A stretch of 64,000 nt of DNA from NCBI GenBank assembly GCA_964509545.1, contig CAZDXQ010000005.1, positions 71,914 through 135,913 on the forward strand. The letters are read 5' to 3'. Both the position numbers and the translations under genes were made by a program. This stretch comes from JADJWR01 sp964509545. Lineage in GTDB: Bacteria; Pseudomonadota; Gammaproteobacteria; Burkholderiales; Burkholderiaceae_F. A model generated the notes under the pieces. The model did not search any database, was not told the DNA's origin, and saw nothing but the letters and a program-made list of their open reading frames with translations. Shown here piece by piece: positions 10,495 to 18,233 of this stretch; position 1 is the first letter of the stretch; each line of letters begins with the position of its first letter.

Positions 10495-10986
10495 ATGAGC
10501 GCCCATCTTCCGGCACCTCGCCGCAGCGCCGCCGAACAGCGCAAGCTCGATGCCGCGCTGACCGAGTTGTTCGAACAGAAAATCACCTTCAACCGGACGC
10601 TTGGCCTGAAGGTCCTCCGCATCGGCCCCGGCGGGCCGCAACTGCGCTTCGACATGCGGCCCGAACTGGTCGGCCACTACCAGTACGGGCGCCTGCACGG
10701 CGGCGTGATCTCGGCCACGCTTGATGCGCTGGCCGGACTGGCGATCATGGTTGCCCTCGGCGAGAAGCATGCCGACGAATCGGCCGAGCAGGTGATGCAC
10801 CGCTTCGCACGGCTCGGCACGATCGACCTGCGCGTCGACTACCTGAGGCCCGGGCTGGGAGAGCACTTCACCGCGAGCGCCGAGGTGCTGCGGCTGGGAG
10901 GGCGGGTCGGCTCGGCGCAGATGCGTCTGGTCAACGATGCGGGGACGCTGATCGCGACCGCAGCCGCCTCCTACATGCTCAGCTGA
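10495..10986 (+). CDS. Hotdog-fold thioesterase, PaaI/YigI-like
   Basis: A 163-residue single hotdog domain starting at ATG 10495. The core LHGGVISATLDALAGLAIM supplies the catalytic-helix region of PaaI-type acyl-CoA thioesterases (H-G-G followed by an acidic residue). LRVDYLRPGLGEHFTASAEV and the C-terminal IATAAASYML are typical of the fold. It probably hydrolyses an acyl- or aryl-CoA in the cytoplasm. It follows livM by 41 nt on the same strand and could be the last gene of the importer operon, which fits import and CoA-activation of an organic acid. The substrate is unknown. Confidence 0.75.
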   Translation: MSAHLPAPRRSAAEQRKLDAALTELFEQKITFNRTLGLKVLRIGPGGPQLRFDMRPELVGHYQYGRLHGGVISATLDALAGLAIMVALGEKHADESAEQVMHRFARLGTIDLRVDYLRPGLGEHFTASAEVLRLGGRVGSAQMRLVNDAGTLIATAAASYMLS

Positions 10987-10999
10987 ATCGGCCTGCGCC

Positions 11000-12574
11000 C
11001 TACTCGACCACCGTCTGCGACTGCTCGCGCAGGTACTGCGGCAGGTAGTAAAACGAGCCGATTGCCTTGCCGGTGGTGCCGCTGGCCTTCCAGCCGCCGA
11101 ACGGCTGGTAACCGGGCCAGGCGCCAGTGGTCGCGCCCTGCGGCCGGTTGACGTATGTCACGCCAGCCTCGATCCGGTCGAGGAACAGCGGAATCTCCTC
11201 CGGCCCGCCATAGAAACCCGCGGTCAAGCCGTAATCGCTGGCGTTCGCCAGATCGATCGCCTGCGCCACCGAGTCAACCTCGCCGACCAGGACCAGCGGG
11301 ATGAATTTCTCCTCGCGCCACAGGCGGTAGTCAAGGGGCGCGGTGGCCACCGTCGGCGCGACGAACCAGCCATTGGCCAGCGCACCGGAATCGAGCGCCT
11401 CGCCACCGGCGAAGACCGTGCCGTGCTGGCGCAGATTGTCGACGCACTTCTGGTAGCGATCAAACGCCGCTTCGTTGATCACCGGCCCCATCCAGTGCTG
11501 GCGCAGCGTCGGATCGCCGATCGAGATCAGCCGCGTCTTCTCGACCAGCAGCGCGCGCAGTGACTCGGCCACCGGCCGCTCGACATACACGCGCGAGCAG
11601 GCGGAGCACTTCTGTCCCTGCAAACCGAAGGCCGAGCGCACGATGCCGGTGGCGGCGCGCTCCAGATCCGCGCGCCGGCTGACGATCGCCGCGTTCTTGC
11701 CGCCCATCTCGGCGATGCACGGACGCGGCCAAGTGCCCTGCGCGAACTGACGCACCATCTGCATGCCGACCTCGTACGACCCGGTGAAGGTCGCACCGGC
11801 GATGCGAGGATCTGCGATCAGCGCGGCGCCGATTTCGCTTCCCGCGCCGGTGACGTAGTTGACCACCCCCGCCGGCAGGCCGGCGTCGCGCAGCACTTCG
11901 AGCAGCAGCCAGCCGCTCCAGGTCGTGTCGCTGGCGGTCTTGAACACCACCGTGTTGCCCGCCACCAGAGCGGCGCCGATCGGCCCCCCCGCCAGCGCGA
12001 AGGGGAAGTTGAACGGGGCGATCACCACCCAGGCGCCGTAGGGCTTCAGCACCGTGCGATTGCGGCTGACAAAGCCGGTGAGCGGATCGTTCGGCAAGGC
12101 GCGATCGAAGCCCTCGTTCGCCTCCATCTGGTCGCAGTACCAGGAAAACAGGTCCGCGGTCTCCTGGACTTCACCCAATGACTCCATCCTGTTCTTGCCG
12201 ACTTCGAGCGCCACCGCCGCACTGATCTCGTAGACACGCTCCTCGATCAGCGCCGCCACCCGCCGCAGCAGCCGGACGCGCTCGCGCCAGGGCGTCGCGG
12301 CCCAGCCGCGCCAGGCACCGACTGCCGCCGTAACGGCATCGGCGGCGTCCTGCGCCGAGCCGCGCACAAAGCGGCCGAGCAGCCAGTCGCGGTCGATCGG
12401 CGAGCGGACCTCGAACTGCGTCCTGCCCGCACGCGCAGCGCCGTCGATCCATTGCGGATAGTCGCGACCCAGCCGGGCGCGGACCTGCGCCAGGGCCGAG
12501 TCGAAGCGCTCGTGCAGTTCCGGCGGCGGGTCGAACATCGTCGAATAGGTCAGGCGAAATGGACTCCTGTTCAC
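11000..12574 (-). CDS. Aldehyde dehydrogenase, P5C dehydrogenase (RocA/PruA)-like
   Basis: An NAD(P)-dependent aldehyde dehydrogenase of 524 residues, starting at GTG 12574 with CGGAG about 9 nt upstream. The in-frame extension further 5' is not family-like, and ATG 12538 is a possible shorter start. Motifs include PFNFPFALAGGPIGAALVAG, IAEMGGKNA with the general-base Glu, and catalytic Cys in GLQGQKCSACSR. The GQKCSACSR and EMGGKNA forms are those of L-glutamate gamma-semialdehyde dehydrogenases, the second step of proline catabolism. No proline dehydrogenase is nearby, so another semialdehyde substrate is possible. It converges on the thioesterase gene with a 13-nt gap. Confidence 0.8.
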   Translation of the reverse strand: MNRSPFRLTYSTMFDPPPELHERFDSALAQVRARLGRDYPQWIDGAARAGRTQFEVRSPIDRDWLLGRFVRGSAQDAADAVTAAVGAWRGWAATPWRERVRLLRRVAALIEERVYEISAAVALEVGKNRMESLGEVQETADLFSWYCDQMEANEGFDRALPNDPLTGFVSRNRTVLKPYGAWVVIAPFNFPFALAGGPIGAALVAGNTVVFKTASDTTWSGWLLLEVLRDAGLPAGVVNYVTGAGSEIGAALIADPRIAGATFTGSYEVGMQMVRQFAQGTWPRPCIAEMGGKNAAIVSRRADLERAATGIVRSAFGLQGQKCSACSRVYVERPVAESLRALLVEKTRLISIGDPTLRQHWMGPVINEAAFDRYQKCVDNLRQHGTVFAGGEALDSGALANGWFVAPTVATAPLDYRLWREEKFIPLVLVGEVDSVAQAIDLANASDYGLTAGFYGGPEEIPLFLDRIEAGVTYVNRPQGATTGAWPGYQPFGGWKASGTTGKAIGSFYYLPQYLREQSQTVVE

Positions 12575-12642
12575 GGCGGTCAACTCCGGAAAGTGGCGCG
12601 GTCCGGCTGCCAGTCGTCGCAGCGGTATCGCGCCAGGATTGT

Positions 12643-13221
12643 CTACTTCTTCTGCGCCTCCTGCTCGCGCGCCTGGCGCAGCTGCGCCAGCCATCCGCTC
12701 CAGTCGATCGGTCCTTGGTCGAAGCGCTTCTTCAGGTTGTCGAGCACGAACCCCCAGGCGCGCTCGAAGTAAGCATGGGCCTGGTCCCACTCGCCGCCGT
12801 CGCCCCAGCCGGTGTGATGCAGGCTCACGCGCGTGTGTCTCTCGCCGACCGTCTCGAAGCGCACGATCACCACGGTGCGCTGCGCCCGCGCCTGCGGCAG
12901 GTGCGGCGGCGCGTTCCAGGTGAACGACAGCATCTTCTTCGGCTGCAGCGCGAGAAACCGCATGCCGTCGGCGCCCTTCAGCCCGTCAGGCGCGGTGGGA
13001 TCGAAGTGGATGGCGAAGGCCCCGTCGGGCTTCGCCTCGATGCGCGCGTCCGGCGCGAAGAAGCCGACGATGCCCTCGCGCGTCGTCCACGCGTCCCAGA
13101 CTTGGTCGACTCCGGCGGCGATCACGACCTCCTTGTCGATCGCCCGCTCCGCCGCGACTGCCGGCAGCAAGGACGGCAACAGGCCAGCGGCGGCCAGCAG
13201 CAACGATGCGGCGCGCCTCAT
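12643..13221 (-). CDS. Exported SRPBCC (AHSA1-type) domain protein
   Basis: A 192-residue protein with an N-terminal signal peptide (RRAASLLLAAAGLLPSLL, cleavage probably after AVAA). One START/Bet v1-like domain follows: IDKEVVIAAGVDQVWDAWTTREGI, then FSFTWNAPPHL-type strands and a long C-terminal helix containing WGFVLDNLKKRF. The SRPBCC fold binds hydrophobic ligands; no enzymatic function can be assigned. An exported version is unusual, because AHSA1-like proteins linked to ArsR regulators are normally cytoplasmic. It overlaps the stop of the next gene upstream by 4 nt and is the last gene of the arsR operon. Confidence 0.75.
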   Translation of the reverse strand: MRRAASLLLAAAGLLPSLLPAVAAERAIDKEVVIAAGVDQVWDAWTTREGIVGFFAPDARIEAKPDGAFAIHFDPTAPDGLKGADGMRFLALQPKKMLSFTWNAPPHLPQARAQRTVVIVRFETVGERHTRVSLHHTGWGDGGEWDQAHAYFERAWGFVLDNLKKRFDQGPIDWSGWLAQLRQAREQEAQKK

Positions 13222-13676
13222 TGCGCCGCCGCGCCGGCCAGGGCGAGGAATCGCCCGAGCACGATGTCCCAACCGCTGTCGTAGCGGCCGCAGGCGATGC
13301 CGCCGTCCGGCCGCGCCTCCCAGCCGTCATGGCGCAGGTGGAGGATCGTGCCGCCGTCGGCGGCGGCCGCGAAACGCACCTCGACGCGGGTCGCCTGCGC
13401 CGGATCGTTCCCCGGGTGCCAGCTCATTGCGAAGCGATGCGGCGGATCCCACGCCAGCAGCGTCCCCCAGACGTGGCGATGGCCGTCGCGCGTGACTTCC
13501 GTCACCGCGCCTCCGATCCGCTCGTCGAAGCTGGCGCCGATCGCGTCGGCGCCGCCGCAGGAGTGGCTGGCCAGCGGCCACCAGCGCGCCAGGTCGCGGG
13601 TGAACAGCGCGAAGGCCGCCGCCGGCGGCAGCTTCACGTGCAGGCGTTTGTCGATGCCCGCGATCGTCTCGGTCAT
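13218..13676 (-). CDS. SRPBCC (AHSA1-type) domain protein
   Basis: A 152-residue cytoplasmic SRPBCC protein. It starts MTETIAGIDKRLHVKLPPAA and contains LLAWDPPHRFAMSWHPG and LHLRHDGWEARPDG, the strand-helix pattern of activator-of-Hsp90/YndB-like domains. ATG 13676 follows the arsR stop by 1 nt, so translation is almost certainly coupled. Such proteins are a standard partner of this ArsR subgroup, probably sensing or sequestering a small hydrophobic compound, but no ligand is evident. Confidence 0.82.
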   Translation of the reverse strand: MTETIAGIDKRLHVKLPPAAAFALFTRDLARWWPLASHSCGGADAIGASFDERIGGAVTEVTRDGHRHVWGTLLAWDPPHRFAMSWHPGNDPAQATRVEVRFAAAADGGTILHLRHDGWEARPDGGIACGRYDSGWDIVLGRFLALAGAAAQ

Positions 13677-13677
13677 C

Positions 13678-14010
13678 TCACTTCCTCCTGATGTTGGCCA
13701 CCAGCGCGTAACGCGCCAGCGCGCGCTCCCACATGCGGTCCAGTTCGTCGCGCAGCGCCGCCAGCGCCGATGGCTCGATCGCGAACACGTTGCGCGTGCC
13801 TTCGGAGCGCGCGCTGACGAGCCCGGAACCGGCCAGCAGCCGCAGGTGCTTCGACACCGCCGGCCGGCTGACCGGCAGCCGCTCGGCGATCTCGCCGACC
13901 GAGCGTTCGCCATCGAGCAGAAGGCGGACGATTTTCTGCCGCGTCGGATCGGCCAGCGCGGCAAAGCCGGCGGCCGAGAGCGCGACCGAAGACGTTCTTT
14001 TCGAAACCAT
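13678..14010 (-). CDS. ArsR/SmtB-family transcriptional regulator
   Basis: A 110-residue winged-helix regulator with LADPTRQKIVRLLLDG, the recognition helix region VSRPAVSKHLRLLAGSGLV and the wing RSEGTRNVFAI. No CxC metal-binding motif is present and the protein contains no cysteine, so it is not an arsenic or metal sensor of the classical type. I choose ATG 14010 over the upstream TTG 14028 because the palindromic operator covers the intervening bases. It heads a three-gene operon with two SRPBCC genes, which suggests control by a ligand of those proteins. Confidence 0.88.
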   Translation of the reverse strand: MVSKRTSSVALSAAGFAALADPTRQKIVRLLLDGERSVGEIAERLPVSRPAVSKHLRLLAGSGLVSARSEGTRNVFAIEPSALAALRDELDRMWERALARYALVANIRRK

Positions 14011-14012
14011 GC

Positions 14013-14045
14013 GGTTACGGTAACCCAAAGGTTACCAAATGTCAA
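14013..14045 (-). promoter_or_regulatory. arsR promoter with overlapping palindromic operator
   Basis: On the minus strand a perfect -35 TTGACA (14045-14040) is followed after 17 nt by TACCGT (14022-14017). Three GGTTAC half-sites sit within and beside it. On the plus strand GGTTAC-G-GTAACC spans 14013-14025, and GTAACC-CAAA-GGTTAC spans 14020-14035. Repressor binding there would block RNA polymerase, implying autorepression. The expected transcription start coincides with the ATG at 14010, so the mRNA may be leaderless. Confidence 0.65.
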
Positions 14046-14463
14046 ACGCCCGATCCCCAGCCGCGGTCGCAGGCGCAATCCGCGTCGGCGCTCGCGCCTT
14101 TTTCATTCTCGTGCCGGCGACGGCGCCGCCCGCGCGAATCGCTGGCGAGCGGCACCGACGCAGCCGACGGTTTCGCCACGGAACGGAAGTTCGAATCGAC
14201 CGCCCCGACCCGCCTGGCGCGCGCTGTCGGCGGCCTCCGTGCCGGCTCGGCGAAGAGCACGTCGGGACTTTGGACGACCCCTGTCGCTTCGTGTCCGCGC
14301 GCCGTCAAGCGGCAAGTCCCCGGTCCCCGGGGTTCCCCGCGCGGATTGCGGCAGGCCGGCGTGGCGTTCGAGACGGACGACGAACGCAGGGCGGCGACAG
14401 TTCGCGCCGGATCGGCTGCTGCAATTCCGGCCCGACGGAGCGGTCAACGGCCGACGGGCCGCT
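14046..14463. other. Intergenic region without a recognisable gene
   Basis: About 420 nt between the arsR promoter and the end of the quinone oxidoreductase gene. Open frames exist on both strands, but their translations are Arg/Pro/Ala-rich, match no family I know and lack ribosome sites. A G/C-rich stem-like stretch near 14317-14335 (CCCCGGTCCCCGGGG) is the only structure I see. Confidence 0.5.
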
Positions 14464-15438
14464 TCAAGGGCGGATCACCAGCTTGCCGACCACGCGCCGC
14501 GAAAGCAGGTCCTGCAGCGCCTGCGCCGTTTCCGCGAGCGGATACTGTCTCGACACCAGCGGCCTGAGCCTGCCCTCGCCCAGCCAGCCGAACAGTTGCG
14601 CCAGAAGCCGATGGTTGCCAGCCGGATCGCGCTTGGCGAATTCGCCCCAGTAGACGCCGACCGCCGAGACCTCCTTCAGCAGCAGCACATTGGCCGGGAT
14701 CTGCGCGATCTCGCCAGCCGCAAAACCGATCACGAGCAGCCGGCCGCGCCACGCCAGCGCCCGCAGCGCTGCCGCCGTATAGGCGCCGCCGACCGGGTCG
14801 TAGACAACGTTCACGCCCTGCCCGTCGGTCATCGCCCGCACCGCCTCGCGCAGGTCGGTCGACGAATAGTCGATCAGTCCGTCGGCGCCGAGCTGGCGCG
14901 CAGCGTCAAGCTTCTCGCGCGTGGAGGCAGCGGCGATCACGCGCGCGCCGGCGAGCTTGCCCAGTTCGACCGCGGCCAGTCCGACGCCGCCGCCGGCACC
15001 AAGCACCAGCAGCGTCTCGCCTCGCTGCAGCCGGCCGCGGTCGGCGAGTGCATGCTGCGAGGTCGCGTAGGTCAGCGTGAATCCAGCGGCCACGGCGATA
15101 TCGACGTTTGCCGGCAGCGCGGCCGTCTGTGCCTCGGCCGCGCAGACGAACTCGGCGAAGCCGCCGATGCCGACGAAAGCGACGACGCGGTCACCCGGCT
15201 TCAGCCTTGCGATGCCGCTGCCCACTGCATCGACCGTGCCGGCCACCTCGGTGCCGGGCACGAAAGGCAGCGGCGGCTGCATCTGGTACTTCTTCTGAAT
15301 GATCAGCGCATCGGGGAAGTTGACGCCCGCCGCGGCGACTCGGATGCGCACTTCGCCGGCGCCGGGTTCGGGCAGGGGCAGTTCGACGAGCCGCAGTCTG
15401 TCCGGCGTGCCCCACTCCGTGCACTGGATGGCTTTCAT
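14464..15438 (-). CDS. NADPH:quinone oxidoreductase family protein (zinc-free MDR)
   Basis: A 324-residue medium-chain reductase. The start ATG 15438 has a strong GAGGAGG ribosome site just upstream. The N-terminus reads MKAIQCTEWGTPDRLRLVEL, then AAGVNFPDALIIQKKYQ and PFVPGTEVAGTV. The Rossmann motif VLGAGGGVGLAAVELGKLAGA is followed by VYDPVGG. Structural and catalytic zinc cysteines are absent, as in the QOR group. Substrates are probably quinones or enoyl/enone compounds with NADPH. It is divergent from the acyl-CoA dehydrogenase gene, sharing a short 78-nt promoter region. Confidence 0.85.
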   Translation of the reverse strand: MKAIQCTEWGTPDRLRLVELPLPEPGAGEVRIRVAAAGVNFPDALIIQKKYQMQPPLPFVPGTEVAGTVDAVGSGIARLKPGDRVVAFVGIGGFAEFVCAAEAQTAALPANVDIAVAAGFTLTYATSQHALADRGRLQRGETLLVLGAGGGVGLAAVELGKLAGARVIAAASTREKLDAARQLGADGLIDYSSTDLREAVRAMTDGQGVNVVYDPVGGAYTAAALRALAWRGRLLVIGFAAGEIAQIPANVLLLKEVSAVGVYWGEFAKRDPAGNHRLLAQLFGWLGEGRLRPLVSRQYPLAETAQALQDLLSRRVVGKLVIRP

Positions 15439-15516
15439 CGGTCCTCCTCGGTGAAGCTGCACCCCGCAGGGGCAGTGGCAGCGCTGCGCTATTCTGCGGC
15501 ATCCGCAAGGAGAGCC

Positions 15517-16761
15517 ATGCAGTTCGACCATTCGCCGAAGGTGCAGGACCTGTGCCGCCGCGTGCAGGCGTTCATGCTCGAGCATGTCTATCCGAACGAG
15601 CGGCGCTTCCACGAGGAAGTCGAAGAAAACACGCGACAGGGACGGCGGTGGACACCGACCCGGCTGGTCGAGGAGCTGAAGCCCAAGGCGCGCGTGGCCG
15701 GCTTATGGAATCTGTTCCTTCCGGATTCGACGCATGGCGCCGGGCTGAAGAACATCGAATACGCGCCGCTGGCAGAACTGATGGGGCGGGTGCCGTGGGC
15801 CAGCGAGGTATTCAACTGCAGCGCGCCGGACACCGGCAACATGGAGACGCTCGAGCGCTACGGCACGCCGGAACAGAAACGGCAGTGGCTCGAACCGCTG
15901 CTCGAAGGCCGGATCCGTTCCGGCTTCGCGATGACCGAGCCCGAGGTCGCCTCTTCCGACGCCACCAACATCCAGACGCGGATCACGCGCGACGGCGATC
16001 ATTACACGGTCAACGGGCGCAAGTGGTGGACGTCCGGCGCCGGCGATCCCCGCTGCCGCATCTACATCGTGATGGGCAAGACCGATCCGCAGGCGCCGAA
16101 GCACCAGCAGCAGTCGATGATCCTCGTGCCGGCCGATGCGCCGGGGGTGCGCGTCGTCCGTCCGCTGAACGTCTTCGGTTACGACGACGCCCCGCACGGA
16201 CACATGGAGACGGTCTTCGACCACGTTCGCGTGCCGGCGACGAACATCCTGCTTGGCGAAGGCCGCGGTTTCGAGATCGCGCAGGGCCGTCTCGGGCCCG
16301 GCCGAATCCATCACTGCATGCGCTCGATCGGCCTGGCCGAGCGCGCCCTTGAGCTGATGTGCCGGCGCCTGGCCGCGCGCTCGGCCTTCGGTGGCCCGGT
16401 CGCGCGACAGACGGTGTGGCAGGAGCGTATCGCCGAGGCCCGCTGCATGATCGAGCAGGCGCGGCTGCTGACGCTGAAAGCCGCCTGGATGATGGACACG
16501 GTCGGCAACAAGGCGGCAAGAGCCGAGATCGCGATGATCAAGGTCGTGGCGCCGAACGTCGCCTGCAAGGTGCTCGACTGGGCGATCCAGGCCCATGGCG
16601 GGGGCGGCATGTGCGACGACTTTCCCATGGCCTATGCCTATGCGCTGGCCCGGACCCTGCGCTTGGCCGACGGCCCCGACGAAGTCCACCGCAACGCGAT
16701 CGCCAAGCAGGAGATCGCGCGTCACGCTGCCACCACGACCGACGAAGGAACGCATCAATGA
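15517..16761 (+). CDS. Acyl-CoA dehydrogenase, ACAD11 C-terminal-like
   Basis: A 414-residue FAD-dependent dehydrogenase starting at ATG 15517 behind AAGGAGA. Conserved features include APDTGNMETLERYGT, FAMTEPEVASSDATNI in the flavin/substrate region, NGRKWWTSGAG, LGEGRGFEIAQGRLGPGR and the C-terminal DGPDEVHRNAIAK. The stretches SDATNI, KWWTSGAG, GRLGPGRIHHCMR and LADGPDEVH match the dehydrogenase half of animal ACAD11 much better than ordinary short-chain dehydrogenases. In ACAD11 this domain removes a 4-phosphate to give an enoyl-CoA. The corresponding kinase is at 4524-5567. The stop overlaps the glutathione transferase start (ATGA). Confidence 0.85.
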   Translation: MQFDHSPKVQDLCRRVQAFMLEHVYPNERRFHEEVEENTRQGRRWTPTRLVEELKPKARVAGLWNLFLPDSTHGAGLKNIEYAPLAELMGRVPWASEVFNCSAPDTGNMETLERYGTPEQKRQWLEPLLEGRIRSGFAMTEPEVASSDATNIQTRITRDGDHYTVNGRKWWTSGAGDPRCRIYIVMGKTDPQAPKHQQQSMILVPADAPGVRVVRPLNVFGYDDAPHGHMETVFDHVRVPATNILLGEGRGFEIAQGRLGPGRIHHCMRSIGLAERALELMCRRLAARSAFGGPVARQTVWQERIAEARCMIEQARLLTLKAAWMMDTVGNKAARAEIAMIKVVAPNVACKVLDWAIQAHGGGGMCDDFPMAYAYALARTLRLADGPDEVHRNAIAKQEIARHAATTTDEGTHQ

Positions 16762-17447
16762 TCGATCTGTACAGCTGGCCGACACCGAACGGCCATAAGG
16801 TCCACATCATGCTCGAGGAGTGCGGCCTGCCGTACAGGGTGCATGCGATCGATATCGGCGCCGGCGACCAGTTCACGCCGGAGTTCCTGGCCATCAGCCC
16901 GAACAACAAGATCCCGGCCATCGTCGACCCGGACGGCCCCGACGGCAAGCCGATCTCGCTGTTCGAGTCGGGGGCGATCCTGCTCTACCTGGCCGGCAAG
17001 ACCGGCCGCTTCCTGCCTGCTGATGTGCGCGGCAAGTACGTCGCGCTGCAGTGGCTGATGTTCCAGATGGGCGGCGTCGGGCCGATGCTCGGCCAGGCCC
17101 ATCACTTCCGCCTCTACGCGCCGGAGAAGATCGAGTACGCCATTAACCGTTACACCAACGAGGCCCGGCGCCTGTATGCGGTGATGGACAAGCGGCTGGC
17201 GGACGTTCCCTACTTCGCCGGCGAGTACGGCATCGCCGACATTGCCATCTTCCCGTGGACGCGCTCGCACGAAAGACAAGGCGTCGACCTCGCCGATTAT
17301 CCCAACTTCAGGCGCTGGTTCGATTCGGTCGGCGCGCGGCCGGCGGTGCAGCGCGGCGTGCAGGTGCTGGCCAACCGGCGCAAGCCGCTGATCGACGACA
17401 AGGCGCGGGAGAACCTGTTCGGCGCCATGCAGTACGCGCGGCACTGA
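16758..17447 (+). CDS. Glutathione S-transferase family protein, YfcG-like
   Basis: A 229-residue GST with a thioredoxin-fold N-domain (IDLYSWPTPNGHKVHIMLEE, SPNNKIPAIVDPDG, LFESGAILLYLAGK) and an all-helical C-domain (YFAGEYGIADIAIFPW). The TPNGHK and NNKIPAI motifs are those of the nu-class/YfcG group, which has disulfide-bond oxidoreductase activity with glutathione. It overlaps the dehydrogenase gene by 4 nt and is probably co-expressed, which may point to a glutathione-dependent step or protection against reactive enoyl-CoA products. That role is inference. Confidence 0.85.
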   Translation: MIDLYSWPTPNGHKVHIMLEECGLPYRVHAIDIGAGDQFTPEFLAISPNNKIPAIVDPDGPDGKPISLFESGAILLYLAGKTGRFLPADVRGKYVALQWLMFQMGGVGPMLGQAHHFRLYAPEKIEYAINRYTNEARRLYAVMDKRLADVPYFAGEYGIADIAIFPWTRSHERQGVDLADYPNFRRWFDSVGARPAVQRGVQVLANRRKPLIDDKARENLFGAMQYARH

Positions 17448-17469
17448 ACGGCGCCGGCCACGCCGGCGG

Positions 17470-17907
17470 CTACTGCAACGGATCCTTCAGCAGATTGGCG
17501 AAGGGCATCGGCATCACCTTGATGCCCTCGTCCTCCAGCGCTTCGGCCTCGTCCTTTGTGGTGACGCCGCGTATGCCGCGCTCGGGCGCTTCCTTGTAGT
17601 GGATGCGTCGTGCCTCTTCGGCGAATCGTTCGCCGACATCCTCGGTGCCGGCGACGATCTCGCGCGCCAGTTTCAGCAACAGTGCCTGCATCTGTTCGGC
17701 AGTCGGCATCGCCGCCACCTGACGCTGCGGCGGGGCCTCGGCGCCGAGGTTCAGCCGCGGCGCCGACAGCGCCTTGGCGACCGTCGTGGAGCCGCACACG
17801 GGACATTGCACCTGAGCGCCTGCCAGTTGCGCATCGAACGCCTCGGCCGAGGCGAACCAGCCCTCGAAGGCGTGCTGCTTGTCGCAGTTGAGGTTGTAGA
17901 CCTTCAC
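17470..17907 (-). CDS. DUF1178 family protein
   Basis: A 145-residue protein of unknown function, starting at GTG 17907 (VKVYNLNCDKQHAFEGWF). That start matches the family's short N-terminus. A zinc-ribbon-like CxxC is seen in VQCPVCGS, together with the earlier cysteine in NLNC. The middle is a helical segment (EQMQALLLKLAREIVAG) and the C-terminus reads GIRGVTTKDEAEALEDEGI. No Shine-Dalgarno sequence is visible. The gene begins 21 nt after the CCA end of tRNA-Leu on the same strand, so its mRNA may be released by tRNA 3' processing. Confidence 0.82.
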   Translation of the reverse strand: MKVYNLNCDKQHAFEGWFASAEAFDAQLAGAQVQCPVCGSTTVAKALSAPRLNLGAEAPPQRQVAAMPTAEQMQALLLKLAREIVAGTEDVGERFAEEARRIHYKEAPERGIRGVTTKDEAEALEDEGIKVMPMPFANLLKDPLQ

Positions 17908-17927
17908 TGTCGGCCTAAGGTGGATGC

Positions 17928-18018
17928 TGGTGCCGCGGGCCGGACTCGAACCGGCATGGACGTTTGATCGTCCGGCGGATTTTAAGTCCGCTGTGTCTAC
18001 CGATTTCACCACCGCGGC
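17928..18018 (-). tRNA. tRNA-Leu (anticodon TAA)
   Basis: Read on the minus strand this starts GCCGCGGTGG, has anticodon loop ACTTAAAAT (anticodon TAA), a long variable arm (CGGACGATCAAACGTCC), the T-loop GGTTCGAGTCC and an encoded CCA at 17930-17928. The acceptor stem GCCGCGG pairs with CCGCGGC. It is the third tRNA of a Gly-Cys-Leu cluster downstream of pgsA, the same set that E. coli has as glyW-cysT-leuZ. Confidence 0.95.
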
Positions 18019-18075
18019 GCGCGTCGATCGGGCGCGGCCGCGCACCGATCAGCAGGCGCGCGGATCAAGACGATC

Positions 18076-18149
18076 TGGAGGCGGGGGTCGGAATCGAACC
18101 GGCGTACACGGATTTGCAGTCCGCTGCATGGCCACTCTGCCACCCCGCC
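18076..18149 (-). tRNA. tRNA-Cys (anticodon GCA)
   Basis: On the minus strand the gene starts GGCGGGGTGGCAGAGTGG, with anticodon GCA in GGACTGCAAATCC, T-arm GGTTCGATTCC and an encoded CCA at 18078-18076. The acceptor stem GGCGGGG/CCCCGCC pairs fully. It lies between an intrinsic terminator and tRNA-Leu. Confidence 0.95.
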
Positions 18150-18191
18150 CGAAGCTGACCGATTGTAGCGACGCTTCGGTGACGAGCCGCG

Positions 18192-18224
18192 AAAAAAGGG
18201 GAAGCCGACGGGCTTCCCCTTTTT
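18192..18224 (-). terminator. Intrinsic terminator between tRNA-Gly and tRNA-Cys
   Basis: GGGGAAGCC (18198-18206), a 4-nt loop, then GGCTTCCCC (18211-18219) form a perfect 9-bp stem. It is flanked by a six-A run (18192-18197) and a five-T run (18220-18224). Minus-strand transcripts from pgsA and tRNA-Gly would end in six U's; the element is also plausible on the plus strand. It would separate tRNA-Gly from the tRNA-Cys/Leu unit. Confidence 0.8.
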
Positions 18225-18233
18225 GCTTGAATC

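Noticed and set aside
14039..14653. A 204-codon plus-strand frame starting at the arsR promoter
   Set aside because: It overlaps the operator and runs antisense into the quinone oxidoreductase; the translation has no domain.
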